A stretch of 64,000 nt of DNA from Romboutsia lituseburensis (GTDB lineage Bacteria > Bacillota > Clostridia > Peptostreptococcales > Peptostreptococcaceae): the NCBI RefSeq assembly GCF_024723825.1, contig NZ_JANQBQ010000001.1, positions 3,286,001 to 3,350,000 on the forward strand, in the 5' to 3' direction. Shown here piece after piece: positions 35,943 through 44,838 of this stretch. The notes under the pieces were generated by a model. It did no database searches and was not told where the DNA came from. It saw only the letters and a list, made by a program, of their open reading frames with translations. Numbering within the stretch: the first letter of the stretch is position 1; each line of letters begins with the position of its first letter. A program made the translations under genes and the position numbers.

Positions 35943-35974
35943 ACATATAAATTTAAACTAGGAGGGTTTATAAA

Positions 35975-36625
35975 ATGAGATTTTTTATAGACACAGCAAA
36001 CATAGAAGAAATAAAAGAAGCTAACGATTTAGGCGTTATTTGTGGAGTTACTACAAACCCATCATTAATAGCTAAAGAAGGAAGAGACTTTATAGAAGTA
36101 GTTAAAGAAATAACTGAAATAGTTGATGGACCAATAAGTGCTGAAGTAATAAGTTTAAATGCTGAAGGTATGGTAGCTGAAGCTGAAAAGTTAGTTAAAA
36201 TACATAAAAACATAGTTATAAAATTACCTATGACAGAAGAAGGATTAAAAGCTACTAAAATATTATCACAAAGAGGAATAAAGACTAATGTTACATTAAT
36301 ATTTAGTTCAGTTCAAGCTCTTTTAGCAGCTAGAGCAGGGGCTACTTATGTAAGTCCATTTGTTGGAAGATTAGATGATATAGGGCAAAATGGTATGGAT
36401 TTAATAGCAGAAGTAGTGGAAATATTTAATGCTAATAACATAGAAACTCAAATAATAGTTGCAAGTGTTAGAAATCCAATACATGTATCTCAAGCTGCTA
36501 CAATAGGTGCAGATATAGCAACTGTACCACTAAAAGTTATAAAGCAAATGACTAAACATCCTTTAACAGATAAAGGTATAGAAAGCTTTATAAAAGACTG
36601 GGAAGGCGCTTCATTAAAATTATAA
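35975..36625 (+). CDS. tal: Transaldolase, short TalC/FSA-like family
   Basis: 216 residues, the length of the short bacterial transaldolase / fructose-6-phosphate aldolase family. [16 protein letters not shown] and [13 protein letters not shown] open the barrel; the Schiff-base lysine is in NIVIKLPMT; later [10 protein letters not shown] and IVASVRNP are typical. It shuttles C3 units in the pentose phosphate pathway. RBS GGAGGG. Sequence alone does not separate transaldolase from fructose-6-phosphate aldolase activity. Monocistronic, flanked by terminators. Confidence 0.92.
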   Translation: MRFFIDTANIEEIKEANDLGVICGVTTNPSLIAKEGRDFIEVVKEITEIVDGPISAEVISLNAEGMVAEAEKLVKIHKNIVIKLPMTEEGLKATKILSQRGIKTNVTLIFSSVQALLAARAGATYVSPFVGRLDDIGQNGMDLIAEVVEIFNANNIETQIIVASVRNPIHVSQAATIGADIATVPLKVIKQMTKHPLTDKGIESFIKDWEGASLKL

Positions 36626-36647
36626 TAAATAAAAATAATATAAATAC

Positions 36648-36702
36648 ATAGACCATTTTAATATAGATTTTATGACTATATTAAAATGGTCTATTTTTTA
36701 TT
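36648..36702 (+). terminator. Terminator after the transaldolase gene
   Basis: Nineteen-bp stem beginning ATAGACCATTTTAATATAG at 36648 with its exact complement at 36676-36694, 9-base loop, T-rich tail. Confidence 0.85.
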
Positions 36703-36768
36703 GGATTAGATAATTATAAGATTAACTGATATAATATCTAATGATTATGTATAATTGGAGGGGTTGTA

Positions 36769-37437
36769 TTGGAGAAAATTATTATAATAGAGGATGATGA
36801 AAAAATAAGAGAGGAATTAAAAAATTTTTTAGCTAACTATAATTATAAAGTTGTAGTAATGACAGAGTTTGAAAATATAGTTACAGATACATTGAATGAA
36901 AAACCGCATATAGTACTTTTAGATATTAACTTGCCTATATATGATGGATATTATATATGCAGAGAAATTAGAAAAAAATCAGATGTTCCAATAATAGTAG
37001 TTACTAGTAGAGAAACAGAAATGGATGAACTTATGAGTATGACGCTAGGTGCCGATGATTTTATAACAAAACCTTACAATACTCAAATACTTCTTGCACA
37101 TATAAGTTCAATATTAAAAAGAACATATAAAAAAAGTTGTTTAGAGATTATCCAATATAAAAAGTTAGAGTTAGATCTAGTTAAAAATAGTATATGTTTT
37201 GAGGGTAAGGAATTAGATTTAACTAAAAATGAATTTAAAATACTTAATTGTTTAATGAAAAAGCAAGGGAGTATAGTATCTCGTGGGGACTTAATGGATT
37301 ATTTGTGGGATCTGGATGTGTTTATAGATGATAATACATTAACTGTTAACATAAATAGGCTTAGAAAAAAGTTAGAAACTATAAATTGCAAAGACTATAT
37401 ACAAACTAGAAGGGGGATCGGCTATATAATGCCATAA
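36769..37437 (+). CDS. OmpR-family response regulator, BceR-like
   Basis: 222 residues. Receiver domain (IIIIEDDEKIREE acidic pair, phospho-acceptor Asp in VLLDINLP, conserved Lys in FITKPY) followed by a winged-helix DNA-binding domain (LTKNEFKILNCLMKKQGSIVSR, DNTLTVNINRLRKKL). TTG start behind GGAGGGG. Paired with the kinase 2 bases downstream and an ABC transporter after that, which is the arrangement of bacitracin or lantibiotic sensing modules (BceRS-AB; CprRK in C. difficile). Confidence 0.92.
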   Translation: MEKIIIIEDDEKIREELKNFLANYNYKVVVMTEFENIVTDTLNEKPHIVLLDINLPIYDGYYICREIRKKSDVPIIVVTSRETEMDELMSMTLGADDFITKPYNTQILLAHISSILKRTYKKSCLEIIQYKKLELDLVKNSICFEGKELDLTKNEFKILNCLMKKQGSIVSRGDLMDYLWDLDVFIDDNTLTVNINRLRKKLETINCKDYIQTRRGIGYIMP

Positions 37438-37439
37438 AT

Positions 37440-38477
37440 ATGGATATAAAAAGTTATTTTAAAGATATACAAATTTCTATAATTTTAAGATTAGTGTTTA
37501 TAATGTTTTTGGTTTATATATTGAATTTACTACAAATAGATAAAATAACTATATATTTTATATTGATTTTATGGACTATATTAAACAGCATTGAATTTGT
37601 ATATGATTATATTAAAAAAGCTAATTATTATAGAGAAGTTTTAAATATTTTAGAAGAATTAGATAAGAAATACTTATTACCTGTTTTAATACATAGACCT
37701 AAATTCCTTGATGGTAAAATACTTTATGATGTTTTAAGTATAACGGATAAAGCTATGAATGAAGAAGTGAATAAATATGTATTTTCTCAAGCTGAATATA
37801 AAGAATACATAGAAATGTGGGTTCATGAAATAAAGACACCTATATCATCAAGTAAATTAGTAATAGAAAATAATAAAAATGAACAGACATTAAGTATATT
37901 AGAAGAAATAGAAAAAATAGAAAGTTTCATTGAACAAGTTTTGTATTATTCAAAAAGTAATGAACTTGAAATTGACTATATAATAAAAAAAATAAGTTTA
38001 AGAAAATGTATAAACAATGTAATAAAAAGAAATAAGAGAATAATAAGGGAAAATCGGATTTCAATAGAAATAGATGACTTTGAAAGCTTTATTTACTGTG
38101 ATAGTAAGTGGTTAGAATTTATATTAAATCAAATAATAATAAACTCTATTAAATATATAGGTAATTATAAAACGAACAGAAAACTTGAAAAAATAGGGTC
38201 GAAAATAAAGATATATATTAAGGAAAACATCAATAATATAGAATTATACATAAATGATAATGGGGTTGGAATAGATGAAAAAGACTTATACAAGGTATTT
38301 GAAAAAGGTTTTACAGGATTAAATGGAAGAAAGTTTAAAAAATCTACCGGAATGGGCTTATATATTTCTAAAAAATTATGTAGCAAAATGTATTTAGGTA
38401 TTGATATAAATTCTAAAATAAATGAATACACAACTGTCAAAATAACATTTCCACAAAATAATATGACTAAAATATAG
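37440..38477 (+). CDS. Intramembrane-sensing histidine kinase, BceS-like
   Basis: 345 residues. Two N-terminal helices with almost no extracytoplasmic loop (IILRLVFIMFLVYILNLL, ITIYFILILWTILNSIEF), the hallmark of kinases that sense through a partner transporter. The dimerization box MWVHEIKTPIS has the phospho-accepting His; the ATPase domain shows N-box NQIIINSIKY, DNGVGIDEKDL and TGMGLYISKKL. It probably senses flux or binding by the BceAB-like transporter encoded next and phosphorylates the upstream regulator. Confidence 0.92.
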   Translation: MDIKSYFKDIQISIILRLVFIMFLVYILNLLQIDKITIYFILILWTILNSIEFVYDYIKKANYYREVLNILEELDKKYLLPVLIHRPKFLDGKILYDVLSITDKAMNEEVNKYVFSQAEYKEYIEMWVHEIKTPISSSKLVIENNKNEQTLSILEEIEKIESFIEQVLYYSKSNELEIDYIIKKISLRKCINNVIKRNKRIIRENRISIEIDDFESFIYCDSKWLEFILNQIIINSIKYIGNYKTNRKLEKIGSKIKIYIKENINNIELYINDNGVGIDEKDLYKVFEKGFTGLNGRKFKKSTGMGLYISKKLCSKMYLGIDINSKINEYTTVKITFPQNNMTKI

Positions 38478-38478
38478 T

Positions 38479-38510
38479 AAAACTTACATTTATGTAAGTT
38501 TTGTGTAAGT
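38479..38510 (+). promoter_or_regulatory. Candidate BceR-type operator
   Basis: Inverted repeat AAAACTTACAT / ATGTAAGTTTT (38479-38489, 38492-38502) followed at once by a further GTGTAAG half-site. It begins right after the kinase stop and ends about 70 bases before the ABC ATPase start, where BceR-like regulators bind. It could also work as a weak attenuator hairpin. Confidence 0.5.
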
Positions 38511-38577
38511 TTAAGTTATTAAAATAAACCTCTAATTTATATAAACTATAAGTATAAAGTAAACAGGGAGGTAAAAT

Positions 38578-39345
38578 ATGAACACAGTGTTACAAGTAAA
38601 AAATATAGAAAAATATTATGGTAATAAAAAAAATCTTACCAAAGCAATAAATAACATCTCTTTTGAAGTAGATAAGGGAGAATTTGTTGGTATTATGGGT
38701 CCTAGTGGGAGTGGTAAGACAACTTTATTGAATTGTATATCTACAATAGATAATGTAACAACAGGGAGTATAAATATAGAGGATAAAGACATTACGAAAT
38801 TAAAAAGAAAAAGTATAGAAAAGTATAGACGTGAAAATTTAGGATTTATATTTCAAGATTTTAATTTATTAGATACGTTAACTGTATATGAAAATATATC
38901 ATTAGCATTATCTGTCATAGGAGTAAAAGGTGCAGATATAGATAAAAAGGTTAAAGAAGTTTCAAACAAATTAAATATATCCGATATATTAAGTAAATTT
39001 CCTTATGAAATATCTGGAGGCCAAAAACAGAGGGTAGCATCAGCTAGGGCGATAATAACTAATCCATCACTTATACTTGCAGATGAACCAACAGGAGCAT
39101 TAGATTCTAAGTCTGCAAGAATACTCCTTGAAAGCTTAGAGAATTTAAATAAAAGTTTAAAATCAACCATAATCATGGTAACACATGATGCATTTACTGC
39201 AAGCTATTGCAAAAGGATTTTGTTTATAAAAGATGGTAAAATTTTTAATGAGCTTATAAGAGGCAATGATGATAGAAAAGAATTCTTTAAAAGAATAATA
39301 GAAGTAGTTACACTTCTTGGAGGTGACACTGAAAATGTTATTTAA
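38578..39345 (+). CDS. ABC transporter ATPase, BceA-like
   Basis: 255 residues. Walker A GPSGSGKTT, signature ISGGQKQRV, Walker B LILADEPTGALDS, His in VTHDAF. This is the MacB/BceA family; it energises removal of membrane-bound antimicrobial peptides by the following permease, whose start overlaps this gene by 11 bases. RBS GGGAGG. Confidence 0.93.
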   Translation: MNTVLQVKNIEKYYGNKKNLTKAINNISFEVDKGEFVGIMGPSGSGKTTLLNCISTIDNVTTGSINIEDKDITKLKRKSIEKYRRENLGFIFQDFNLLDTLTVYENISLALSVIGVKGADIDKKVKEVSNKLNISDILSKFPYEISGGQKQRVASARAIITNPSLILADEPTGALDSKSARILLESLENLNKSLKSTIIMVTHDAFTASYCKRILFIKDGKIFNELIRGNDDRKEFFKRIIEVVTLLGGDTENVI

Positions 39346-41341
39346 GCTATCTTCTAGAAATGTAAGAAGGAGTATGAAAGACTATAGCATATATTTTTTA
39401 ACTTTAGTAATAGGAGTCTGTATATTTTACATATTTAATTCACTAGAATCTCAAACAGCAATGATAGAACTAACACAAAGCAAAAGGGCACAAGCTAAGT
39501 TACTCACTGAGATTATGTCTTATGTATCAATATTTGTATCATTTATTTTAGGATTTTTAATTATGTACGCAAACAACTTTATTATAAAGCGAAGAAGTGA
39601 AGAATTTGGTATTTATATGACATTAGGTATCAGTAGAAATAAAATATCATATATGCTATTCTTTGAAACTTTATTAATAGGAATTGTATCATTGGCAGTA
39701 GGGATATTTATAGGCGTGTTCTTATCGCAGGGATTAGCTAGCATAACCGCTAAAATGTTTGAATCAGATATGGGCAAATATAAATTTATATTTTCGAAAG
39801 ATGCTTGTTTAAAAACAACTTTATATTTTAGTATAATGTTCATTGTTATAATTTTATTAAATTTTGTAATCGTATCTAGATATAAATTAATAAATTTAAT
39901 AAATAATGAAAAACGTAGCGAAAAATTAAAAGGCAGTAATTTAATTATATCAGCAGTATTATTTGTTTTATCAATAATATGCTTATGCACTGCTTATAAA
40001 TCAACTTTGGGAGAACAATTAATATACTCTGATGGAGGAATAAATTGTACTTATATAGCTTTAGGTATCTTAGGAACACTTCTATTTTTCAGAGCATTAG
40101 CAGGATTTTTAATAATAGTTATTCAAAATAGTAAAAATTATTATCTTAAAAATTTAAATACTTTCACACTAAGACAACTAAATAGTAAGATAAATACTCA
40201 CTATGTATCTATGAGTATAATATGTATAATGCTATTTGTAGCAATAGGAATGACATCAGCAGGATTAGGAACAAAGAAATCTTTGAAAGAATCAATACAA
40301 TTTAAAACTCCTTTCGATGTATCTTTTGAAGCTAGAAAAGGAGTAAATGGAAATTTAAGCGAACTATTAAGAGAAAATGGTTTTGATATAAATCAATATA
40401 GCAAAGCGTTGGTTGATTATAACTTATATAGAGGTGACATAACATTTGGAGAAATGTTTAAAAATAACTTGGGTGAAATTTCGAAACAACAATTTAATTT
40501 TATAAAAAACTTAAATGTAGAAGTATTAAAATTATCAGATTATAACAAGATAAATAAAATAAAAGGTAAAGAGGAGATTGTTTTAAAAGATAATGAAATT
40601 TTATTATTAAGTGATGTAGGACGTATGAAAGAAGCAATAAAAGAATATTTATCTCAATATAAAACTCTAAATCTTAACAATAAAGAATTTAATTTAAAAA
40701 AATATAGTGAATATGAGGCTATATATACTTCACCTCAGAGTATGAATATGTTGACACTAATAGTTAATGATAAATATACTGAAGGCTTAAAAGTATCTAA
40801 AAATTATTTAAGTTTGAATTTAACAGGGGCTGAAGCTGCAGCTGAAGAAAAAATATTACAGAAATTTGATGATTTACAAAGTGAATCCGAGTCAATTCAA
40901 GGCCTTGATATATATACATATGGAAAAATAGATTCTTATGATAGTAGTATAGGAACTGCAAATATGTTTTTATATATTGGGATTTATGTAGGCATGGTAT
41001 TTTTAATAGCTGGTGCAGCAGTACTTGCACTTAGCCAATTATCAGGAGCTAATGAAAGTTTAAGTAGATATAAAATTTTAAGGAAGCTCGGTGTAAGCTC
41101 TGAGATGATAAATAAATCAATATTTATTCAAGTACTAATGTATTTTTGCTTACCTATAATATTAGCATTGATACATAGTATATTTGGAATAAAAGTAGCA
41201 AATGATTTTGTTAAAATATTTGGTGATATTAATCCCGTAAAAAATAATCTTATTACAATTGGTTCTATTTTAGTTATATATGGAATTTATTTTGTAATAA
41301 CATATAATAGCTATAAGAGAATAGTTAATAGTAAGTCATAA
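39335..41341 (+). CDS. Ten-helix FtsX-type permease, BceB-like
   Basis: 668 residues. One N-terminal helix, then three (IMSYVSIFVSFILGFLIMY, LLIGIVSLAVGIFIG, TLYFSIMFIVIILLNFV), more helices near residues 210-330, a large extracytoplasmic region of about 220 residues and three C-terminal helices (MFLYIGIYVGMVFLIAGAAVLA, MYFCLPIILALIHSIFG, LITIGSILVIYGIYFVI). This is the BceB layout, where the large loop binds the peptide or its lipid target. The ATG at 39335 has GGAGGTG 9 bases upstream. It should confer resistance to peptide antibiotics; the actual ligand is unknown. Confidence 0.9.
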   Translation: MLFKLSSRNVRRSMKDYSIYFLTLVIGVCIFYIFNSLESQTAMIELTQSKRAQAKLLTEIMSYVSIFVSFILGFLIMYANNFIIKRRSEEFGIYMTLGISRNKISYMLFFETLLIGIVSLAVGIFIGVFLSQGLASITAKMFESDMGKYKFIFSKDACLKTTLYFSIMFIVIILLNFVIVSRYKLINLINNEKRSEKLKGSNLIISAVLFVLSIICLCTAYKSTLGEQLIYSDGGINCTYIALGILGTLLFFRALAGFLIIVIQNSKNYYLKNLNTFTLRQLNSKINTHYVSMSIICIMLFVAIGMTSAGLGTKKSLKESIQFKTPFDVSFEARKGVNGNLSELLRENGFDINQYSKALVDYNLYRGDITFGEMFKNNLGEISKQQFNFIKNLNVEVLKLSDYNKINKIKGKEEIVLKDNEILLLSDVGRMKEAIKEYLSQYKTLNLNNKEFNLKKYSEYEAIYTSPQSMNMLTLIVNDKYTEGLKVSKNYLSLNLTGAEAAAEEKILQKFDDLQSESESIQGLDIYTYGKIDSYDSSIGTANMFLYIGIYVGMVFLIAGAAVLALSQLSGANESLSRYKILRKLGVSSEMINKSIFIQVLMYFCLPIILALIHSIFGIKVANDFVKIFGDINPVKNNLITIGSILVIYGIYFVITYNSYKRIVNSKS

Positions 41342-41360
41342 ATTAAAATTTATAAACAGA

Positions 41361-41402
41361 AAAAAAGTATTATTAATTTTTATTAATTAATAATACTTTT
41401 TT
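41361..41402. terminator. Bidirectional terminator between convergent genes
   Basis: Exact 18-bp stem starting AAAAAAGTATTATTAATT at 41361 and its complement at 41385-41402. Flanked by A on one side and T on the other, it serves both the plus-strand permease and the minus-strand symporter. Confidence 0.8.
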
Positions 41403-41406
41403 ATGT

Positions 41407-42693
41407 TTAAGCTCCTATTTTACTGATTTTACTGTTTTGAGGGAATTCTTTATAGTACATAGATTTATCCAATTCACCTTCTTTATTACTTACCACTAAA
41501 GTACAAGCACAGTCCCCCATAACATTAATTGTAGTTCGTGCCATATCTAATAGTCTATCAACACCCATTATAAGGCCAACACCTTCTATTGGTAGTCCGA
41601 CAGAAGTTAATACCATAGATAAAGTAATCATACCGACACCAGGAACACCAGCAGTACCAACAGAAGCTAAAGTAGCAGTTAAAATTATTGTAAGGAATGA
41701 ATTTATACCTAAATCAATTCCGTAAAGTTGAGCTATAAATACGCAAGCTACACCTTGCATGATAGCAGTACCATCCATATTGATTGTAGCACCTAATGGA
41801 AGTGTAAAAGAAGCTACTGAATTATCAACTCCTAATTCTTCCATACTTTCAATAGTTAAAGGAAGTGCGGCATTACTTGAAGCAGTAGAGAAAGTTACAG
41901 CTGCAACCCCTGCAAATTTTTTGAAAAATGGTTTTAATTTAAGTCCAGTAAAAACTTTAACCATACCTGAGTAAACAATAACAACTTGCAGAATTAATGC
42001 TAAAGAAACTGCAAACATATATTTAAGTAATGAGAAAATAGCATCGAATCCTGTAGTAGCAAAAGTATTAGCTATTAAAGCGAATACCCCATAAGGAGCT
42101 ACTAACATTATTATACTTACCATTTTCATACAAACCTCATTAGCAGATTCAAAAAGTTTTCTCAATGGGTCAGCTTTTTTACCAACTACACTCATAGATA
42201 CACCAAGCAATAAAGAGAATAGTATTATTTGTAACATTTCTCCATTTGCTAATGATTGAATTGGATTTGTAGGAATTATACTTAAAATAACTTCAACTAA
42301 AGGCTTACTTTCACCTATAGTAGGTTTTTGAGTTATTAAATTTGACATATCAAGACCAATTCCAGGATTTATTAGTTTACCAACGACTAATGCTAAAGAG
42401 ATAGCAATTGCAGTAGTAACTAAATAAAAACAGAAAGTTTGAATTCCTATTCTACCAAGCTTTTTAACATCACCCATAGAAGACGAGCCACATACCAATG
42501 ATATAAACACTAATGGAACCACTAGCATCTTTATAGCATTTATAAAGCCGCTACCCATTACTTTTAAAAGTCCATCTAGAAGGATGGTATTTTTAATAGT
42601 GCCATCAGGTACACTTTTAAGAATTAAACCTAAAATAGCTCCTAAAAGGATACCTATAAAAATTTTACTAGTAAGTCCTAATTGTTTTTTCAT
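41407..42693 (-). CDS. Dicarboxylate/amino acid:cation symporter (DAACS family)
   Basis: 428-residue membrane protein of the glutamate transporter homologue family. It has the serine-rich re-entrant loop (TFSTASSNAALPLT), the NMDGTAIMQG motif of helix 7, the second hairpin GVPGVGM and the substrate-binding region DRLLDMARTTINVMGDC of helix 8. The start at 42693 has GGGGTGAT upstream; the longer in-frame start lies before that ribosome binding site. It probably imports glutamate, aspartate, a C4-dicarboxylate or a small neutral amino acid with Na+ or H+; the substrate cannot be read from sequence. Confidence 0.9.
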   Translation of the reverse strand: MKKQLGLTSKIFIGILLGAILGLILKSVPDGTIKNTILLDGLLKVMGSGFINAIKMLVVPLVFISLVCGSSSMGDVKKLGRIGIQTFCFYLVTTAIAISLALVVGKLINPGIGLDMSNLITQKPTIGESKPLVEVILSIIPTNPIQSLANGEMLQIILFSLLLGVSMSVVGKKADPLRKLFESANEVCMKMVSIIMLVAPYGVFALIANTFATTGFDAIFSLLKYMFAVSLALILQVVIVYSGMVKVFTGLKLKPFFKKFAGVAAVTFSTASSNAALPLTIESMEELGVDNSVASFTLPLGATINMDGTAIMQGVACVFIAQLYGIDLGINSFLTIILTATLASVGTAGVPGVGMITLSMVLTSVGLPIEGVGLIMGVDRLLDMARTTINVMGDCACTLVVSNKEGELDKSMYYKEFPQNSKISKIGA

Positions 42694-43016
42694 AAAATCA
42701 CCCCACAATTAAATTTTTATCTAATAATATAAAAAATATATGTTTTATAATAACAGTGAGATTATTAAAATGCAAGTTAAAAAAAAATAACTTCAAAAAT
42801 CAAAAAAGTAAGATGAATTCAGAGTGTCTTGTTTAAATATATATAACTTAAAAAAATACGCACAAATATAAGTTGTAAGCTTACAATAAAAACTGGAATT
42901 TATTATTTGTGATTATAAAATAAAGAAGTGGATAATAAACTTTACTGTTTGAAAAATGAATAATTTTTTAAAAAAAAATCATAAAAGGATAGGGAATAGT
43001 AAAAAATATATATAAA

Positions 43017-43073
43017 GTTACACGGCTGTAACTTAGTTAACGAATTTGTAATCTAAAGTAACAGCCGTGTAAC
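43017..43073. repeat. Long inverted repeat in the 42694-43211 gap
   Basis: GTTACACGGCTGT (43017-43029) is exactly repeated inverted at 43061-43073, and the arms extend inward with one mismatch (AACTT / AAAGT). It is more GC-rich than its surroundings and has no T run. The rest of this 518-base gap is AT-rich with no gene or clear promoter. Confidence 0.6.
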
Positions 43074-43211
43074 TGTTGTATGTAAATTAATTATGATAAT
43101 ATTAAATCATAGAAAAGAGATAAACCAAATTCAATAAACTAAATACAAAATAGTGATTTAAGAAACAAGTTAGTTGAATTTTTACATATAATCATAATAG
43201 TAGAGGATGGG

Positions 43212-43916
43212 ATGAAAATGAAAAGAGCAATAACAGCATTATCAATATTATGTGGAGGATTATTATTTATAAATCCAGTGGCAAATATATTTGCACAAGG
43301 TAATAATAGTAACCAAGTTATAGAACAAGCTCAAACTAATGAAAACAGCACTAATAAAGAAATAACTAACAAACCGATAGTAAAAAAAAATGAAACAGTA
43401 GCAAAAGAACAAAAAAAAGAAGTTAAATCTCAAAATATAGAAACAAACAATAATGTTGTAAATAAAGTAAATAAAATAAAAACAACTCAAAAACAAGAAA
43501 ATGTAAAAGATGAAGTTAAAATAGATAAAGTAGAAAAAGAACAACCTAAAGAAGAAAACAAAGATGTTGTAAAAGAAGAAAACAATGTACAAGTTAAAGA
43601 AGAACAACAAAATGTAGAAAAAGAACGAGTTACTACAGAAGAACCTAAAAAAGAAGAAGTTAAAGATGAAAGTAAAGTAGAAGTTATAGATGTATTAAAT
43701 AAAGAACAAGCTCAAGAAGTATTAAAAATGTATAAAAAAGATGTACAATTTACATATGAAGGTGATGAAAACAGCTTTCAAGCATTAATCCAAAGAGGAT
43801 TAAGTGGATATGTATTCTTCCCAGATTACGATACTGATTTAGGATTCTTTGTTGATAAAAATACAGCTAGCATATACTACTTCCACCCAAGTGGATATCT
43901 TGAATTAGCTTTATAA
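43212..43916 (+). CDS. Secreted Lys/Glu-rich protein with conserved-looking C-terminal domain
   Basis: 234 residues. Signal peptide (MKRAITALSILCGGLLFINPVANIFAQG), a low-complexity stretch of Lys/Glu/Asn/Val repeats from about 35 to 160, and a compact C-terminal region of about 70 residues (QEVLKMYKKDVQFTYEGDENSF... LGFFVDKNTASIYYFHPSG) that looks folded. The charged linker would span the cell wall. I do not recognise the C-terminal domain. RBS GAGGATGG. Monocistronic with its own terminator. Confidence 0.75.
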   Translation: MKMKRAITALSILCGGLLFINPVANIFAQGNNSNQVIEQAQTNENSTNKEITNKPIVKKNETVAKEQKKEVKSQNIETNNNVVNKVNKIKTTQKQENVKDEVKIDKVEKEQPKEENKDVVKEENNVQVKEEQQNVEKERVTTEEPKKEEVKDESKVEVIDVLNKEQAQEVLKMYKKDVQFTYEGDENSFQALIQRGLSGYVFFPDYDTDLGFFVDKNTASIYYFHPSGYLELAL

Positions 43917-43932
43917 AATAAAATAAGTTTTT

Positions 43933-43966
43933 AAAAACCTATCTCATATTTGAGGTAGGTTTTTTA
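43933..43966 (+). terminator. Terminator after the Lys/Glu-rich secreted protein
   Basis: Stem AAAAACCTATCTCA / TGAGGTAGGTTTTT with one G-U pair, 4-base loop, T run. Confidence 0.8.
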
Positions 43967-43967
43967 C

Positions 43968-44037
43968 GCAACGGACTAAGTAGTTGCTATATTAAGTGTA
44001 GCACCCACGTAGTGCCTTAATTAAAGCAAATTTTTTT
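43968..44037. repeat. Dispersed intergenic repeat, copy 2
   Basis: Begins GCAACGGACTAAGTAGTTGC, nearly the same as the start of copy 1 at 32773, and ends AAAGCAAATTTTTTT, as copy 1 does. The middle differs and holds its own imperfect palindrome around GTAGCACCCACGTAGTGCC. Confidence 0.55.
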
Positions 44038-44063
44038 ATTTAGAAAATAGTATGCTTAATGTA

Positions 44064-44090
44064 TAAAGAGTGTATGCAGGTATCCGTATA
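44064..44090 (+). promoter_or_regulatory. Sigma-D (sigma-28) promoter of the lytic transglycosylase
   Basis: TAAA (44064-44067), 15-base spacer, TCCGTATA (44083-44090), close to the flagellar consensus TAAA-N15-GCCGATAA and 33 bases before the ATG. Confidence 0.65.
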
Positions 44091-44123
44091 AATAAAAAGA
44101 CAAACTATTTGAGGTGATAAAAG

Positions 44124-44804
44124 ATGATTGATAAATTACAATTATTAGAAATGACATCTAAATTATCATTTGGTGGATCAAATAGCTGCAGTTGTAATAA
44201 TTCTAACAGCAATGTATTTGATATGATAATGATAAGTTTATTAAAAGCAATAGCAGAAACAAATAAAGGCACAAATATAAGTTATGCCAATACAAATGTA
44301 CAAGGTAATAATTCGAATAATAATAATTCGGATTTAACATTAGAAACACCAAATAGTATTCAAAATGCAAATAAAGTACAATCAACAAATAAAAATCTAG
44401 ATGTAAATCAAAGAATAGATAATGCAGTAAGTATATCATCTAAGAAATATGGAGTAGATGAAAACTTAATAAGAGCTATTATAAAAGTTGAATCTAACTT
44501 TAATCCTAATTGTGTATCTAGAGCGGGTGCAAAAGGTTTAATGCAACTTATGCCAGAAAACTGTAGAGACTTAGGGGTTAAAGATCCATTAAATATAGAA
44601 GAAAATATAGATGGTGGAACTAGACATATAAAAGAATACTTAGATAAATATAATTGGAATGTAGAAATGGCATTAATGGCTTATAATGGTGGTCCAACTA
44701 GGATGGCTAAAAGAGGTGTAAAATCTATAAATGATGTTTACAAAATGCCGAAAGAAACTCAAAATTATGTTCCTAAAGTAATGGAATATTATAAAGGTAT
44801 ATAA
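44124..44804 (+). CDS. Lytic transglycosylase (SLT domain), flagellar region
   Basis: 226 residues. A 90-residue N-terminal part rich in Asn and Ser is followed by an SLT/goose-lysozyme domain (about 100-226) with the catalytic Glu in IIKVESNFNP, then SRAGAKGLMQLMP and MALMAYNGGPTRM. It cleaves peptidoglycan with 1,6-anhydro formation. No signal peptide is evident, as is common for flagellar lytic transglycosylases. A homologue heads the late flagellar region of C. difficile. RBS GAGGTG. Confidence 0.9.
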   Translation: MIDKLQLLEMTSKLSFGGSNSCSCNNSNSNVFDMIMISLLKAIAETNKGTNISYANTNVQGNNSNNNNSDLTLETPNSIQNANKVQSTNKNLDVNQRIDNAVSISSKKYGVDENLIRAIIKVESNFNPNCVSRAGAKGLMQLMPENCRDLGVKDPLNIEENIDGGTRHIKEYLDKYNWNVEMALMAYNGGPTRMAKRGVKSINDVYKMPKETQNYVPKVMEYYKGI

Positions 44805-44808
44805 ATAT

Positions 44809-44838
44809 AAAAATTAGCTTTAATAAAGCTAATTTTTA
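44809..44838. terminator. Bidirectional terminator between convergent genes
   Basis: Stem AAAAATTAGCTTT / AAAGCTAATTTTT with a 3-4 base loop between the transglycosylase and the minus-strand regulator. Confidence 0.8.

Noticed and set aside
43263-43610. Minus-strand 115-residue Phe/Tyr-rich frame
   Set aside because: Complement of the Lys/Glu/Asn repeat of the secreted protein; low complexity, no ribosome binding site.
43960-44037. c-di-GMP riboswitch before the lytic transglycosylase
   Set aside because: An ACGCAACGG string recalls part of the GEMM consensus, but the GGCAAA and tetraloop-receptor parts are absent; the block is better described as the dispersed repeat.
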